DNA of 64,000 bases from Vogesella sp. LIG4. Lineage in GTDB: Bacteria; Pseudomonadota; Gammaproteobacteria; Burkholderiales; Chromobacteriaceae. Position numbers and translations under genes: made by a program. The stretch spans positions 1 through 64,000 of the forward strand of contig NZ_LT607802.1 in assembly GCF_900090205.1 (NCBI RefSeq). The letters run 5' to 3'. This document shows, piece by piece, positions 8,946 to 17,872 of the stretch. The notes below the pieces were generated by a model. It saw only the letters and a program-made list of their open reading frames with translations, did no database searches and was not told the origin of the DNA. Numbering within the stretch: position 1 is the stretch's first letter; each line of letters begins with the position of its first letter.

Positions 8946-9584
8946 TTACACCGTGCAATACATCACCGCCTGGGCAATGATGTTGTTCTGCTCTGCTGCC
9001 AGCCGGCTGTGCCGGCGGAAGTCCAGCACCATCGCCTGCACGCGGCAATAGGTGTCGAAATTGGGCAGCGGCCGGTAGGCGATGTCCACCTCCAGCCGCG
9101 CGGCCAGCTTCTTGATGGTGGTGGGCTTGATGCACACGTGGCGCTGCGGGTCGCTGTAGGCCAGGAAGCAGCTCACCAGCGGCCACTTGGCCGGGTTGGC
9201 GTTGCCGTCGTTGCGGCACAGCTGCAGCACTTCGACGAAGTCGGCAAAGCTGGTTTCGTCAAAGCGGTACAGCAGCGCGTACAGCGCCGCCACGAACGGC
9301 CGGTGCACATCGCTGAACGCCAGGTAGTTGCGGAACGCCATCTTCTCGAAGGTGCTCACCGTGCTGCAGCGGCCCACGATGTGGCGGCAGGTGTCGATCA
9401 CCGCCGCGCTGTTGCCGCTCTCCACCGCCGCGCGCAGCAGCGGCTCGGCCAGGCCGTCGCGGCACAGCGCAATCACGCCGTCTATGCTGCGATGCTTTTT
9501 GCCCAGCGCCAGCCAGGCTTCGTCCTGCAGCCCCTGCGGAAAGCGGGCGAGAAAATCGGCTTCTATCTGCTGATATGCGTCCAT
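8946..9584 (-). CDS. Unrecognised protein between upp and uraA
   Basis: 212 residues from the ATG at 9584, which has a GGGGGA ribosome-binding site; an ATG at 9623 is possible but lies in repeat sequence. I do not recognise the family. The protein is soluble, probably mostly helical, with several scattered cysteines (LCRDG, TCRHIVGRCS, LCRNDG, CIKPTT) and no signal peptide or nucleotide-binding motif. Its fixed position between the uracil salvage enzyme and the uracil permease suggests co-expression with both, but a link to pyrimidine use is inference only. Confidence 0.75.
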   Translation of the reverse strand: MDAYQQIEADFLARFPQGLQDEAWLALGKKHRSIDGVIALCRDGLAEPLLRAAVESGNSAAVIDTCRHIVGRCSTVSTFEKMAFRNYLAFSDVHRPFVAALYALLYRFDETSFADFVEVLQLCRNDGNANPAKWPLVSCFLAYSDPQRHVCIKPTTIKKLAARLEVDIAYRPLPNFDTYCRVQAMVLDFRRHSRLAAEQNNIIAQAVMYCTV

Positions 9585-9594
9585 GATTCCCCCT

Positions 9595-9614
9595 TGCGGC
9601 CAACGTTGGCCGCA
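9595..9614. repeat. Head-to-head pair of GTTGGCCGCA words (20-base palindrome)
   Basis: TGCGGCCAAC directly followed by GTTGGCCGCA lies in the 43-base gap between upp and the next gene. No T run follows, so termination here is unlikely and the operon can read through. Confidence 0.88.
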
Positions 9615-9627
9615 GCAGCACAAGCCA

Positions 9628-10260
9628 TCAAGCGTGCTTGGTACCGAAGATCTTGTCGCCGGCGTCGCCCAGGCCCGGGATGATGTAGCCGTGCTCGTTC
9701 AGATGGCTGTCCAGCGAAGCGGCCACGATCTGCACGTCCGGGTGCGCTGCGTTGACCGCTTTCACACCTTCCGGCGCCGCCACCATCACCACCGCCTTGA
9801 TCTGCTTGCAGCCGTTGCGCTTGAGCAGGTCGATGGTGGCGATCAGCGAGCCGCCGGTTGCCAGCATCGGGTCGATGATCATGGCGATACGCTCGTCCAG
9901 ATTGCCGACGAACTTCTCGAAGTAGGACACCGGCTCCAGGGTTTCCTCGTTGCGCGCCAGGCCCACCACGCTGATCTTGGCGGATGGCACCAGATCGAGC
10001 ACGCCGTCCAGCATGCCGATGCCGGCGCGCAGGATGGGCACCACGGTCACTTTCTTGCCCTTGATCTGCTGCACGTCGATCGGGCCGCACCAGCCTTCGA
10101 TGGTCACCGGCTCCAGCTCGAAATCGCGGGTAGCCTCGTAAGCCAGCAGGCGCGCCAGCTCCTGGGTGAGCAGGCGGAATTTCATGGTGCTGATATCGCC
10201 CTCTCGCAGCAGGCCAAGCTTGTGCTGTACCAGGGGGTGATTGACGACGGTAATGTTCAT
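9628..10260 (-). CDS. upp: Uracil phosphoribosyltransferase
   Basis: 210 residues from the ATG at 10260, giving the family-typical start [15 protein letters not shown]; the open frame further upstream is non-coding leader. The PRPP-binding loop is [12 protein letters not shown] (about 128-139). The uracil-binding region near the C terminus ends [16 protein letters not shown]. It converts uracil and PRPP to UMP. It is the first gene of the upp-unknown-uraA series. A terminator-like hairpin lies in its leader at 10331-10354. Confidence 0.96.
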   Translation of the reverse strand: MNITVVNHPLVQHKLGLLREGDISTMKFRLLTQELARLLAYEATRDFELEPVTIEGWCGPIDVQQIKGKKVTVVPILRAGIGMLDGVLDLVPSAKISVVGLARNEETLEPVSYFEKFVGNLDERIAMIIDPMLATGGSLIATIDLLKRNGCKQIKAVVMVAAPEGVKAVNAAHPDVQIVAASLDSHLNEHGYIIPGLGDAGDKIFGTKHA

Positions 10261-10330
10261 GGCGGTCCAAACCTTGCAACGGGCGCCCCCGCCGGCTTGT
10301 GGCCGGCAAGGCCGCTTCTGGATACGGAAA

Positions 10331-10354
10331 ACCGGCAGGCGAATGCCTGCCGGT
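10331..10354 (-). promoter_or_regulatory. Terminator-like hairpin in the upp leader
   Basis: A perfect 10-base stem, ACCGGCAGGC (10331-10340) with GCCTGCCGGT (10345-10354), has a four-base loop. On the minus strand it is followed by TTTTCC. It lies about 70 bases upstream of the upp start, beyond the grxD terminator, so it could be an attenuator. A weak -10-like TAAAAT lies upstream near 10370. Confidence 0.5.
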
Positions 10355-10456
10355 ACGGATTTGGGGCGACATTTTACAGGCAAACGCTTGTTGGCGCGCT
10401 GCGGGATGGCCCTTGCCTTACGTGATAGCCGATTTTGTGGCGCCCGTTTGCGCCGG

Positions 10457-10490
10457 CACAAACAAAACGGCCCGCACGAGGCGGGCCGTT
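10457..10490 (-). terminator. grxD terminator
   Basis: AACGGCCCGC (10466-10475) pairs with GCGGGCCGTT (10481-10490). On the minus strand the stem is followed by TTGTTTG. It lies 20 bases after the grxD stop codon. Confidence 0.8.
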
Positions 10491-10510
10491 CCGACATGGA
10501 CACCGGGTAA

Positions 10511-10828
10511 TCAGGCTGCCAGGTCTTTCAGCATTTCCTGCAGTTCGCCGGCCTGGAACATTTCGTACATGATGTCCGAACCGCCAACGAATTCGCCCTT
10601 GATGTACAGCTGCGGAATGGTCGGCCAGTTGGAGAATTCCTTGATGCCCTGACGCACGTCGGCATCAGCCAGCACGTCAACGGTAACGAAGTCGTTCACG
10701 CCACAGGCTTTCAGGATCTGCACGGCGCGCGAGGAGAAGCCGCACTGCGGGAAGGTGGCGGAACCTTTCATGAACAACACTACCGGGTTGCTGCTAACGG
10801 TCTGCTGGATGGTGTCTTGAACGGACAT
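10511..10828 (-). CDS. grxD: Monothiol glutaredoxin (Grx4/GrxD type)
   Basis: 105 residues with the monothiol active site CGFS at about residues 29-32 (text [14 protein letters not shown]). The WPTIPQLYI and GGSDIMYEM glutathione-binding segments are also present. These proteins bind a [2Fe-2S] cluster between two subunits with glutathione and pass it to Fe-S assembly partners in the cytoplasm. It is transcribed alone, between the methyltransferase gene and upp, with its own terminator. Confidence 0.95.
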   Translation of the reverse strand: MSVQDTIQQTVSSNPVVLFMKGSATFPQCGFSSRAVQILKACGVNDFVTVDVLADADVRQGIKEFSNWPTIPQLYIKGEFVGGSDIMYEMFQAGELQEMLKDLAA

Positions 10829-10910
10829 GATTTTCCTTTGCTTCGGTCTGGCGCCGGGCCATTACCCGACTAATTCAATAAGTTATTTTAGGCCCGCTTG
10901 CGCTCCGGGC

Positions 10911-12164
10911 TCAAGCGTTGCGTTGCAGCACCGCGGCAAAAAAGCCATCGCTGTTATGCAGGTGCGGGCGCAGGCTCAGGTAGTCGCCGGTATCCAGTGC
11001 GATCTTCTGCTCCGCCAGCAGCGCATTGGCCGGCAGCAGACTGAAGCCGGGGTTGGCCGCAAGGAAAGCCTCGACGATGGCCTGGTTTTCCGCCGGCAGC
11101 AGGCTGCAGGTGGCGTACACCAGGCGGCCGCCGGTGCGCACCAGGCGTGCGGCGGAAGCCAGGATGGCAGTCTGCTTCTGGTTCAGCTCGGCCACGCTTT
11201 CCGGGCTCTGGCGGTATTTCAGGTCCGGGTTGCGGCGCAGGGTGCCCAGGCCGGAACACGGCGCATCCACCAGCACGCGGTCGGCCTTGCCGGCCAGTCG
11301 CTTCACCTTGGTGTCGTTCTCGTGCGCGATCAGCGTGCTGTGCACATTGGACAGCCCGGAGCGCGCCAGACGCGGCTTGAGGTTGGCCAGGCGCTTTTCC
11401 GAGATGTCGAAAGCGTACAGGCGGCCGGTGGAGGCCATCTGTGCGCCCAGCAGCAAGGTCTTGCCACCGGCGCCAGCGCAGAAATCCACCACCATCTCGC
11501 CACGGCGCGCGCCGGTGAGCAGGCCCAACAGCTGGCTGCCTTCGTCCTGTACCTCGATGGCGCCCTGCACGAACAGCGGGTGCTTGGACAGCGCCGGCTT
11601 GCCCTTGAGGCGGATACCCAGCGGCGAGTACGGCGTCGGCTCGCACTCGATGCCGGAATCGCGCAGGTAGACCACCGCCTCGTCGCGGCGCATCTTCAGG
11701 CTGTTCACACGCAGGTCCAGCGGCGCGGCACTGGCCAGGCCCTTGCCCAGCGCCACCACATCGCCCTCTTCCTGCTCGGCCAGCAGGCCGATCACCCAGC
11801 CCGGCAGACCGGAGCGCACATTGAGTTCGGCCGGCAGCTCGGCACCCTTGATGCTGGCGAGCCATTCACGCTCGTTTTCCTTGAACACGCCTTCCAGCTC
11901 GCGCAGATTGCTGCCGCCGATGCGCACCAGGGTAGCCAGCGCCAGGCGGCGGGTGTTGATACGCTCGCCGCACAGGTGACGCAGCAGCTCCAGGTGGCGC
12001 AGGCAGGCAAAGGCGGTTTCGGCGATCAGGTGGCGATCGCTCGCCCCCAGCTTGTTGTTCTCGCGGAAGAAGGCGGACAGCACGGCATCGGCCGGGCGGT
12101 CGAAGCGCAACATGGCGTGCAATACCTTGTCCAGTTGCTCGAATTGTTTAGTGCCTATTTTCAT
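10911..12164 (-). CDS. RsmB-like 16S rRNA (cytosine-C5)-methyltransferase
   Basis: 417 residues. An N-terminal NusB-like helical domain (about 1-130) is followed by a SAM-dependent methyltransferase domain. The SAM loop is VVDFCAGAGGKTLLLG. The two catalytic-cysteine motifs are DAPCSGLGTLRRNPD and YATCSLLPAENQ. The family methylates cytosines of 16S rRNA; RsmB targets C967 in E. coli, but this protein lacks the usual linkage to fmt and could be a paralogue. Its start overlaps the DUF3108 gene by 17 bases, so the two are coupled. Confidence 0.85.
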   Translation of the reverse strand: MKIGTKQFEQLDKVLHAMLRFDRPADAVLSAFFRENNKLGASDRHLIAETAFACLRHLELLRHLCGERINTRRLALATLVRIGGSNLRELEGVFKENEREWLASIKGAELPAELNVRSGLPGWVIGLLAEQEEGDVVALGKGLASAAPLDLRVNSLKMRRDEAVVYLRDSGIECEPTPYSPLGIRLKGKPALSKHPLFVQGAIEVQDEGSQLLGLLTGARRGEMVVDFCAGAGGKTLLLGAQMASTGRLYAFDISEKRLANLKPRLARSGLSNVHSTLIAHENDTKVKRLAGKADRVLVDAPCSGLGTLRRNPDLKYRQSPESVAELNQKQTAILASAARLVRTGGRLVYATCSLLPAENQAIVEAFLAANPGFSLLPANALLAEQKIALDTGDYLSLRPHLHNSDGFFAAVLQRNA

Positions 12165-13293
12165 TGTTCAGCTTTCTTGGCGGCTGCTTCCACACGGTCT
12201 TGCCCGCCAGTTCAATCAGGTTGGCCCGCATTTCGTAGCGGGCATCCTTGCCCACTCGCAGTACGCGGATCGGAATATTGGCGAAATCCGGCGCCAGCCA
12301 GAATTCGTACAGCTCATCAGGTTGTTTTACCCGCACCACCACGGCGCGGATACTGCCGTCACCGGTATCGAAATCGGTTTCACCCTCCGGCTTCAGCAGC
12401 ATGCGATACACCTTCTTGCCGGTAGTGATCTGGATCGGCGCATCGCCCATATTGTCGCCGCGCAGTGCCAGTTGCACGCCCAAGCCCAGCCAGTCCTGCG
12501 CACCTGGATCCAGCGGCTCGCTCTTGTCGGCGTTACGGTCGCCGTAACGAAGCACACCGGCCGACCAGTCGAAGTAAGCGCGGTCGCGCAGCTCACCATC
12601 GCGCGTGCCTTCGAAGCGATCCGGTTTCAAACCCTGCTTGCCCACCGTGCCGGTGGTTTCATAGTGAATTTTCGGGCCGATAATCGGCACAACATCCGTC
12701 ACCAGGCTGTAATTGTTGCCGTCGCGCTGCCAGACCATGCTGCCCTGCCCTGCCGACAGGCCGGAATAAAACAGCGAGTACTGCACCCGCGCGCCGAGCG
12801 GGAAATGGCGAATCGGCTTGTCCGGCTTCACCGTATCCGCCGGTGCGGCGGCCAGTGCGGCGCTGGCCGGCTGTTCCGCCTTGCTGCTGCTGGCGGCCAG
12901 CTTGGGCGCGGGCTTGGGCTCCGGCAGCGGCGCGGAGGCTGCAGCGCTGGCTACCGCCAGCGGCGCAGACGACGCTTGCTCTGCTGACGGACGCGGCTTC
13001 TTGCGCGCCGGTTTGGGTTTGGGCCGTGCTGCCGCCGGCTGCGACGCATCGCCACCGGCCGCGCCCAGTGTGCCAGGCAGGTCCGGCATCTGCAGGGCCG
13101 GCGACGAGGCCTCGTCCATCTGCATGTTTTCCAGCCTGGCAGTGAGCTTGTGCAGCTTGGGGTCGGCCGGCATTTCCACGGTGTCGAACGACACCAGCCC
13201 GCTGCCGAGCATGGTGAGGTGCGCAAGCAGCGAGATGGCAAAGGCCAGCAGCATCAGCCGTCTGGCAGTCAGGCGGGGCGGCTTCAATTTCAA
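12148..13293 (-). CDS. DUF3108 envelope protein with Ala/Pro-rich linker
   Basis: 381 residues. It has a short cytoplasmic head, one membrane helix (about 14-33), then a long low-complexity linker rich in Ala, Pro and Lys (about 70-155). The folded C-terminal domain (about 165-375) has text such as RVQYSLFYSGLSAGQGSMVW and PIRVLRVGKDARYEM typical of DUF3108 proteins. The linker would let the domain span the periplasm, rather as TonB does. The family function is unknown. It shares ATGA with purN upstream and overlaps the methyltransferase downstream. Confidence 0.78.
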   Translation of the reverse strand: MKLKPPRLTARRLMLLAFAISLLAHLTMLGSGLVSFDTVEMPADPKLHKLTARLENMQMDEASSPALQMPDLPGTLGAAGGDASQPAAARPKPKPARKKPRPSAEQASSAPLAVASAAASAPLPEPKPAPKLAASSSKAEQPASAALAAAPADTVKPDKPIRHFPLGARVQYSLFYSGLSAGQGSMVWQRDGNNYSLVTDVVPIIGPKIHYETTGTVGKQGLKPDRFEGTRDGELRDRAYFDWSAGVLRYGDRNADKSEPLDPGAQDWLGLGVQLALRGDNMGDAPIQITTGKKVYRMLLKPEGETDFDTGDGSIRAVVVRVKQPDELYEFWLAPDFANIPIRVLRVGKDARYEMRANLIELAGKTVWKQPPRKLNNENRH

Positions 13294-13928
13294 CGCGGCG
13301 CCGGTACCAGCAGGCTATGGTTGGCCGCATCGCCCGCCACACCTGCCACACGGCCGGCGTGGATGGCCAGCTCGCCCGCCACGAAGCGGCGCACCGCCTC
13401 CGGGTACAGTTGATGCTCCTGGCGCAGCACGCGGGCGGCCAGGCTGTCTTCGCTGTCGTCGTCCAGCACCGGCACCACCGCCTGCGCCACGATGGGGCCG
13501 TGGTCCAGCTCGGCGGTGACGAAGTGCACGGTGCAGCCGGCCACCTTGCAGCCCATGTCGATGGCGCGCTGGTGGGTGTGCAGGCCGGGGAAGGACGGCA
13601 GCAGCGAAGGATGGATGTTCAGCATGCGGCCTTCGTAACGCGCGGTGAAGGCCGGGGTGAGGATGCGCATGAAGCCGGCCAGCACCACCAGGTCGGGGTT
13701 GAAGGCATCGATTTCGGCAGCCAGTTGCACGTCGAACGCCTCGCGGCTGGCGAACTGCTTGTGATCCAGGCCCACGGCGGCGATACCGCGTTCGGCGGCC
13801 CAGGCCAGGCCGGCGGCGTCCGGGCGGTTGGCAATTACCGCGGCGATGTTGGCGCCGGGAATATTGGCTTCGACGATGGCCTGCATATTGGAGCCGCGGC
13901 CGGAAATCAGGATGACGATGTTTTTCAT
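13290..13928 (-). CDS. purN: Phosphoribosylglycinamide formyltransferase PurN
   Basis: 212 residues from the ATG at 13928 (MKNIVILISGRGSN); the frame open to 14015 is leader. The phosphate-binding loop is SGRGSNMQ. The catalytic triad regions are visible: an Asn in MLNIHPSLLPSFPG, His in the same motif, and Asp in ELDHGPI. It transfers a formyl group from 10-formyl-tetrahydrofolate to GAR in purine synthesis. It lies downstream of purM, as in many proteobacteria, separated by 135 bases. The C terminus contains a copy of the dispersed word (13320). Confidence 0.95.
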   Translation of the reverse strand: MKNIVILISGRGSNMQAIVEANIPGANIAAVIANRPDAAGLAWAAERGIAAVGLDHKQFASREAFDVQLAAEIDAFNPDLVVLAGFMRILTPAFTARYEGRMLNIHPSLLPSFPGLHTHQRAIDMGCKVAGCTVHFVTAELDHGPIVAQAVVPVLDDDSEDSLAARVLRQEHQLYPEAVRRFVAGELAIHAGRVAGVAGDAANHSLLVPAPR

Positions 13929-14063
13929 GATGCTGTGAAGGCCGGCGCACGCGCCGCAAAAAACGTTGGCCGCAAACCCGGTTCGCGGCATGCCGGCGGC
14001 ATCGCAGGCCGCCAAATGACAAGCGCCGCCAGCAGGGCCAGCGGCGCTGTGAACCCGAGCGGC

Positions 14064-15101
14064 TTACGCCACCTGGGTCTGGTGCTCGTCGCCGTTACGC
14101 GCGCGGATCACACCGATGCGCGATACGGTTTCGCCCTGCTCGGTCAGGAAGGCAGCCGCGGCGTCGGCATCGGCCGCGTCCACGATTACCACCATGCCGA
14201 TACCGCAGTTGAAGGTGCGGTACATTTCCTGCGCATCGACATTGCCTTCGGCCTGCAGCCACTGGAACAGCTTGGGCAGCGCCCAGCTGCCGGCGTCGAT
14301 CTGTGCCACGGTGTTTTCCGGCAGCACGCGCGGGGTGTTCTCGGTGATGCCACCGCCGGTGATGTGCGCCATGCCCTTCACGTTCAGCTTCTGCATCAGT
14401 GCCAGCAGCGGCTTAACGTAGATGCGGGTGGGGGCGATGATGGCGTCACGCAGGGTCTTGCCACCGTCGAACTCGGCATCCAGCTGCGGCTGGGCGCGCT
14501 CGATGATCTTGCGCACCAGGCTGTAGCCGTTGGAGTGCACGCCGTTGGACTTGAGGCCCAGTACCACGTCGCCCGGCTTGATGTCGCGGCCGGTGATCAC
14601 CTTGCTCTTTTCCACCACGCCCACGGCAAAGCCTGCCAGGTCGTATTCGCCCACCGGGTACATGCCCGGCATTTCGGCGGTTTCGCCGCCGATCAGCGCG
14701 CAACCGGCCTGCTCACAGCCTTCGGCGATGCCCTTGATCACGTCGGTAGCCTGGGCCACGTCCAGCTTGCCGCAGGCGAAATAGTCGAGGAAGAACAGCG
14801 GCTCGGCACCCTGCACCAGGATGTCGTTCACGCTCATGGCCACCAGGTCGATGCCCACGGTGTCATGCTTGTTCCAGTCGAAGGCCAGCTTGAGCTTGGT
14901 GCCCACGCCGTCGGTGCCGGAAACCAGTACCGGTTCCTGGTATTTCTTGGAAATTTCCACCAGTGCGCCGAAACCGCCGAGGCCACCGAGAACTTCCGGG
15001 CGCATGGTGCGCTTGGCAAACGGCTTGATGTTTTCGACGAGCGCGTCACCGGCATCGATGTCGACGCCGGCGTCACGGTAACTGAGGGACGTGGTGTTCA
15101 A
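14064..15101 (-). CDS. purM: Phosphoribosylformylglycinamidine cyclo-ligase PurM
   Basis: 345 residues, the standard length. Motifs include [14 protein letters not shown] at the N terminus, [31 protein letters not shown] (the ATP/FGAM-binding core) and [13 protein letters not shown]. It closes the imidazole ring to make AIR in purine synthesis. It probably heads a purM-purN unit; a weak hairpin between them (14022-14048, AGCGCCGC/GCGGCGCT) could partly terminate transcription. The 244-base gap to the divergent permease gene has no clear operator. Confidence 0.96.
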   Translation of the reverse strand: MNTTSLSYRDAGVDIDAGDALVENIKPFAKRTMRPEVLGGLGGFGALVEISKKYQEPVLVSGTDGVGTKLKLAFDWNKHDTVGIDLVAMSVNDILVQGAEPLFFLDYFACGKLDVAQATDVIKGIAEGCEQAGCALIGGETAEMPGMYPVGEYDLAGFAVGVVEKSKVITGRDIKPGDVVLGLKSNGVHSNGYSLVRKIIERAQPQLDAEFDGGKTLRDAIIAPTRIYVKPLLALMQKLNVKGMAHITGGGITENTPRVLPENTVAQIDAGSWALPKLFQWLQAEGNVDAQEMYRTFNCGIGMVVIVDAADADAAAAFLTEQGETVSRIGVIRARNGDEHQTQVA

Positions 15102-15345
15102 GATAAACTCGCTTTCTGCTAACGTATTCGCTTTGCTGCCTGAGAGTGCGCGGGCTCGTGGCCCGAAGCGCCTGTATTTTAACTGAAAACCTCCCGCTAG
15201 TCAGAACTGCTTCTGCAGCGCGTCATCGATGGCAATGACATGCCGGCAGCGGCGGTTTAATCTGGCGTTCCGCCCCCTGCCGGCAGGCAAGCGGCGCATG
15301 CCATTGCCCACGGCCTTGCGGCCAACCTCTTGCGACCTCACCACC

Positions 15346-16425
15346 ATGCAAACGCAACGCACCTCCAACCTGCTGCCCTGGCTGCTGGGCGCCGCCGCCC
15401 TGCTGGCCGTGCTGTGGCTGCTGGACCGGCTGTCCGCCGTGCTGGCGCCGTTCATCACCGCCGCGGTGCTGGCCTATATTCTTGACCCGCTGGTAGACCG
15501 GCTGCAGGAAAAGGGCCTGTCGCGCACCGCCGCGCTGCTGCTGGTGATGCTGTCCGGCTTCTTTACCGTGCTGGGCCTGCTGCTGATCGTGGTGCCGATG
15601 CTGATCTCGCAGGCACAGGCGCTGGCGACGCGGCTGCCGGTGCTGGTGGATTTCATCCAGCACAGCGCCCTGCCCTGGCTCAACCAGACGCTGGGCACCA
15701 GCATCAGCATCGATAGCCAGGGCTGGCGCGCGGCACTGGCCGACAATGCCGCCGGCGTGCGCCAGGCGCTGACCCGGCTGGCGCCGCAACTGGGCCACGG
15801 CGGCGCGCTGCTGCTGCATACCGTGACCAACCTCGCGCTGCTGCCGGTGCTGCTGTATTACTTTCTGCACGGCTGGGACGACATGGTGGCGCGCGTCGCC
15901 ACCCTGGTGCCGCGCCGCTGGCATGCACAGGTAGGCAAGCTGGCCGGCGAGGTGGACGACATGCTGGGGCAGTTCCTGCGCGGCCAGCTGTCGGTGATGC
16001 TGATCATGGCGCTGATCTACGGCGGCGGCCTGGCCAGCACCGGGCTGGATTCCGGCCTCGCCATCGGCATCGTGGCCGGCCTGCTGGTTTTCATCCCCTA
16101 TCTTGGCGCCTTCACCGGCCTCTTGCTGGCCACGCTGTCGGCGCTGCTGCAGTTCGGCAGCCTGGGCGGCCTGCTGCTGGTATGGGGCGTATTCGCCTGC
16201 GGCCAACTGCTGGAAAGCTTCGTGGTGACGCCGCGGCTGGTGGGCGAGCGCATCGGCCTGTCGCCGATGACAGTGATCTTCGCGCTGATGGCATTTGGCG
16301 AACTGCTGGGCTTTGCCGGCGTGCTGCTGGCGCTGCCGCTATCGGCCATCACGGTGATTCTGGGCCGCCACCTGATCCGCCATTATTTCAACAGCAGCTT
16401 TTATCAGCGTAGAATCGACCCCTGA
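15346..16425 (+). CDS. AI-2E/PerM family permease
   Basis: 359 residues from the ATG at 15346; an earlier in-frame ATG at 15229 would add an implausible arginine-rich head. About eight membrane helices with the family core GQFLRGQLSVMLIMALIYGGGL, IPYLGAFTG and a C-terminal PRLVGERIGLSPMTVIFALM. Members export autoinducer-2 or act as Na+/H+ or general permeases; the substrate cannot be assigned. It is a common upstream neighbour of hda in proteobacteria and ends 19 bases before it. Confidence 0.87.
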   Translation: MQTQRTSNLLPWLLGAAALLAVLWLLDRLSAVLAPFITAAVLAYILDPLVDRLQEKGLSRTAALLLVMLSGFFTVLGLLLIVVPMLISQAQALATRLPVLVDFIQHSALPWLNQTLGTSISIDSQGWRAALADNAAGVRQALTRLAPQLGHGGALLLHTVTNLALLPVLLYYFLHGWDDMVARVATLVPRRWHAQVGKLAGEVDDMLGQFLRGQLSVMLIMALIYGGGLASTGLDSGLAIGIVAGLLVFIPYLGAFTGLLLATLSALLQFGSLGGLLLVWGVFACGQLLESFVVTPRLVGERIGLSPMTVIFALMAFGELLGFAGVLLALPLSAITVILGRHLIRHYFNSSFYQRRIDP

Positions 16426-16444
16426 TTCCAGATAACCCACGCCG

Positions 16445-17122
16445 ATGTTGGACCAGCTCGTTCTCGACCTCCTGCCGGAACCCCACCCGGCGTTCGACAA
16501 CTTCCTAGCCGAACGTAACCGCGAAATCATTGCCGCGCTTACCGCCGAGGAAGGCGAACGCTTCGTCTACCTGTGGGGCGAACCAGGCTGCGGCAAGACC
16601 CACCTGCTGCAGGCATGGATCGCCCATGCCGAGCGCCTGGGCCGCGCCTCCATCTACCTGGACGCCCAGCACGAACACCTGCCCGACTTCGCCCGCGAGG
16701 CCAGCTTCATCGCCGTCGACCATGTAGACAACCTGGCGCCGGACGACCAGATCATGCTGTTTTCCATCTACAACTCGCTGAAGGAAAGCGGCGAAGGCCG
16801 CCTGCTGATGGCCGGCCGCCAGCCGCCGATGCAGGCGCCGGTGCGCGACGACCTGCGCACCCGCCTGGGCTGGGGCCTGGTGTTCGAGGTGAAGGCGTTG
16901 TCCGACGACGACAAGCTGGACGCGCTGCGCCAGCACGCCGCCAGCCGCCAGCTGGCGGTGGGCGACGACGTGTTCCGCTACCTGCTTACCCACTGGCGCC
17001 GCGACCTGTCCAGCCTGATCGCCATGCTGGACATGCTGGACCGCTACTCGCTGGCGCTGCGGCGCCCCATCACCGTGCCGCTGGTGAAAAACGTACTGCA
17101 AACCACAGAAACCGAGCCATGA
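16445..17122 (+). CDS. hda: DnaA regulatory inactivator Hda
   Basis: 225 residues. The N terminus has the sliding-clamp-binding motif QLVLDL (residues 4-9), then an AAA+ domain with Walker A GEPGCGKTH and an arginine-rich sensor region. Hda with the beta clamp stimulates ATP hydrolysis by DnaA after initiation. Its stop overlaps the start of the next gene as ATGA. Length and motif fit Hda rather than full-length DnaA. Confidence 0.92.
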   Translation: MLDQLVLDLLPEPHPAFDNFLAERNREIIAALTAEEGERFVYLWGEPGCGKTHLLQAWIAHAERLGRASIYLDAQHEHLPDFAREASFIAVDHVDNLAPDDQIMLFSIYNSLKESGEGRLLMAGRQPPMQAPVRDDLRTRLGWGLVFEVKALSDDDKLDALRQHAASRQLAVGDDVFRYLLTHWRRDLSSLIAMLDMLDRYSLALRRPITVPLVKNVLQTTETEP

Positions 17123-17787
17123 ACCTTGCCCTGTTTGACCTCGACAACACCCTGATTGCCGGCGACTCCGATACCGAGTGGCCGAAATTCCTGATCAAGC
17201 GCGGCATTCTCGATCCGGAACACCACGCGCGCCAGAACGACTACTTCTACGAGCAGTACAAGGCCGGCACGCTGGATATCTACGAATTCCTCGACTTCCA
17301 GCTGGCGCCGCTGACGCGCTTCTCGCGCGGCGAGCTGGACACCCTGCACGCGCAGTACATGGAAGAACACATCAAGCCCATCATTCCGCAGAAGGCGCGC
17401 GAGCTGGTGGCCGCACACCAGGCGCAGGGCGACGTGGTGATGATCATCACCGCCACCAACCGCTTCATCACCGCCCCCATCGCCCGCGAACTGGGCGTGG
17501 AGCATCTGATCGCGGTGGAGCTGGAGCAGGACGCCGCCGGCAACTACACCGGCAAGCCCACCGGCACCCCCAGCTTCCAGGCCGGCAAGATCACCCGCCT
17601 GAACGAATGGTTGGCCGCACGCGGCGAAACGCTGCACAGCTACGCCGACACCTTCTTCTACAGCGACTCGCGCAACGACCTGCCGCTGATGTCCATCGTC
17701 AGCAAGCCGGTGGCAGTGGACGCCGACGACACCCTGCGCGCCCACGCCGAAGCACACGGCTGGCCGGTGATCAGCCTGCGCGACTAG
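17119..17787 (+). CDS. HAD-superfamily hydrolase, subfamily IB (SerB-like)
   Basis: 222 residues. The HAD nucleophile motif is LFDLDNTLI (residues 4-12), motif II lies in ITATNRF, and motif III/IV is YSDSRNDLPL. The helical cap of subfamily IB lies in between. Members of this clade next to hda dephosphorylate small metabolites such as histidinol phosphate or phosphoserine; the substrate is not evident here. It is coupled to hda by a four-base overlap. A copy of the dispersed word encodes WLAAR. Confidence 0.87.
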   Translation: MNLALFDLDNTLIAGDSDTEWPKFLIKRGILDPEHHARQNDYFYEQYKAGTLDIYEFLDFQLAPLTRFSRGELDTLHAQYMEEHIKPIIPQKARELVAAHQAQGDVVMIITATNRFITAPIARELGVEHLIAVELEQDAAGNYTGKPTGTPSFQAGKITRLNEWLAARGETLHSYADTFFYSDSRNDLPLMSIVSKPVAVDADDTLRAHAEAHGWPVISLRD

Positions 17788-17872
17788 GTCATGCAACCAC
17801 TCCGCCTCCCCGCGCCGACTGCCGGCTGTGGGGTGGCAATACGCCCAGGCAACCGCCGCAAGGGCCTCAGTC

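Noticed and set aside
15131..15147. CTCTCAGGCAGCAAAG on the minus strand ahead of purM, reminiscent of the 3' end of a glycine riboswitch
   Set aside because: The rest of the aptamer core is absent, and the match is a short common motif.
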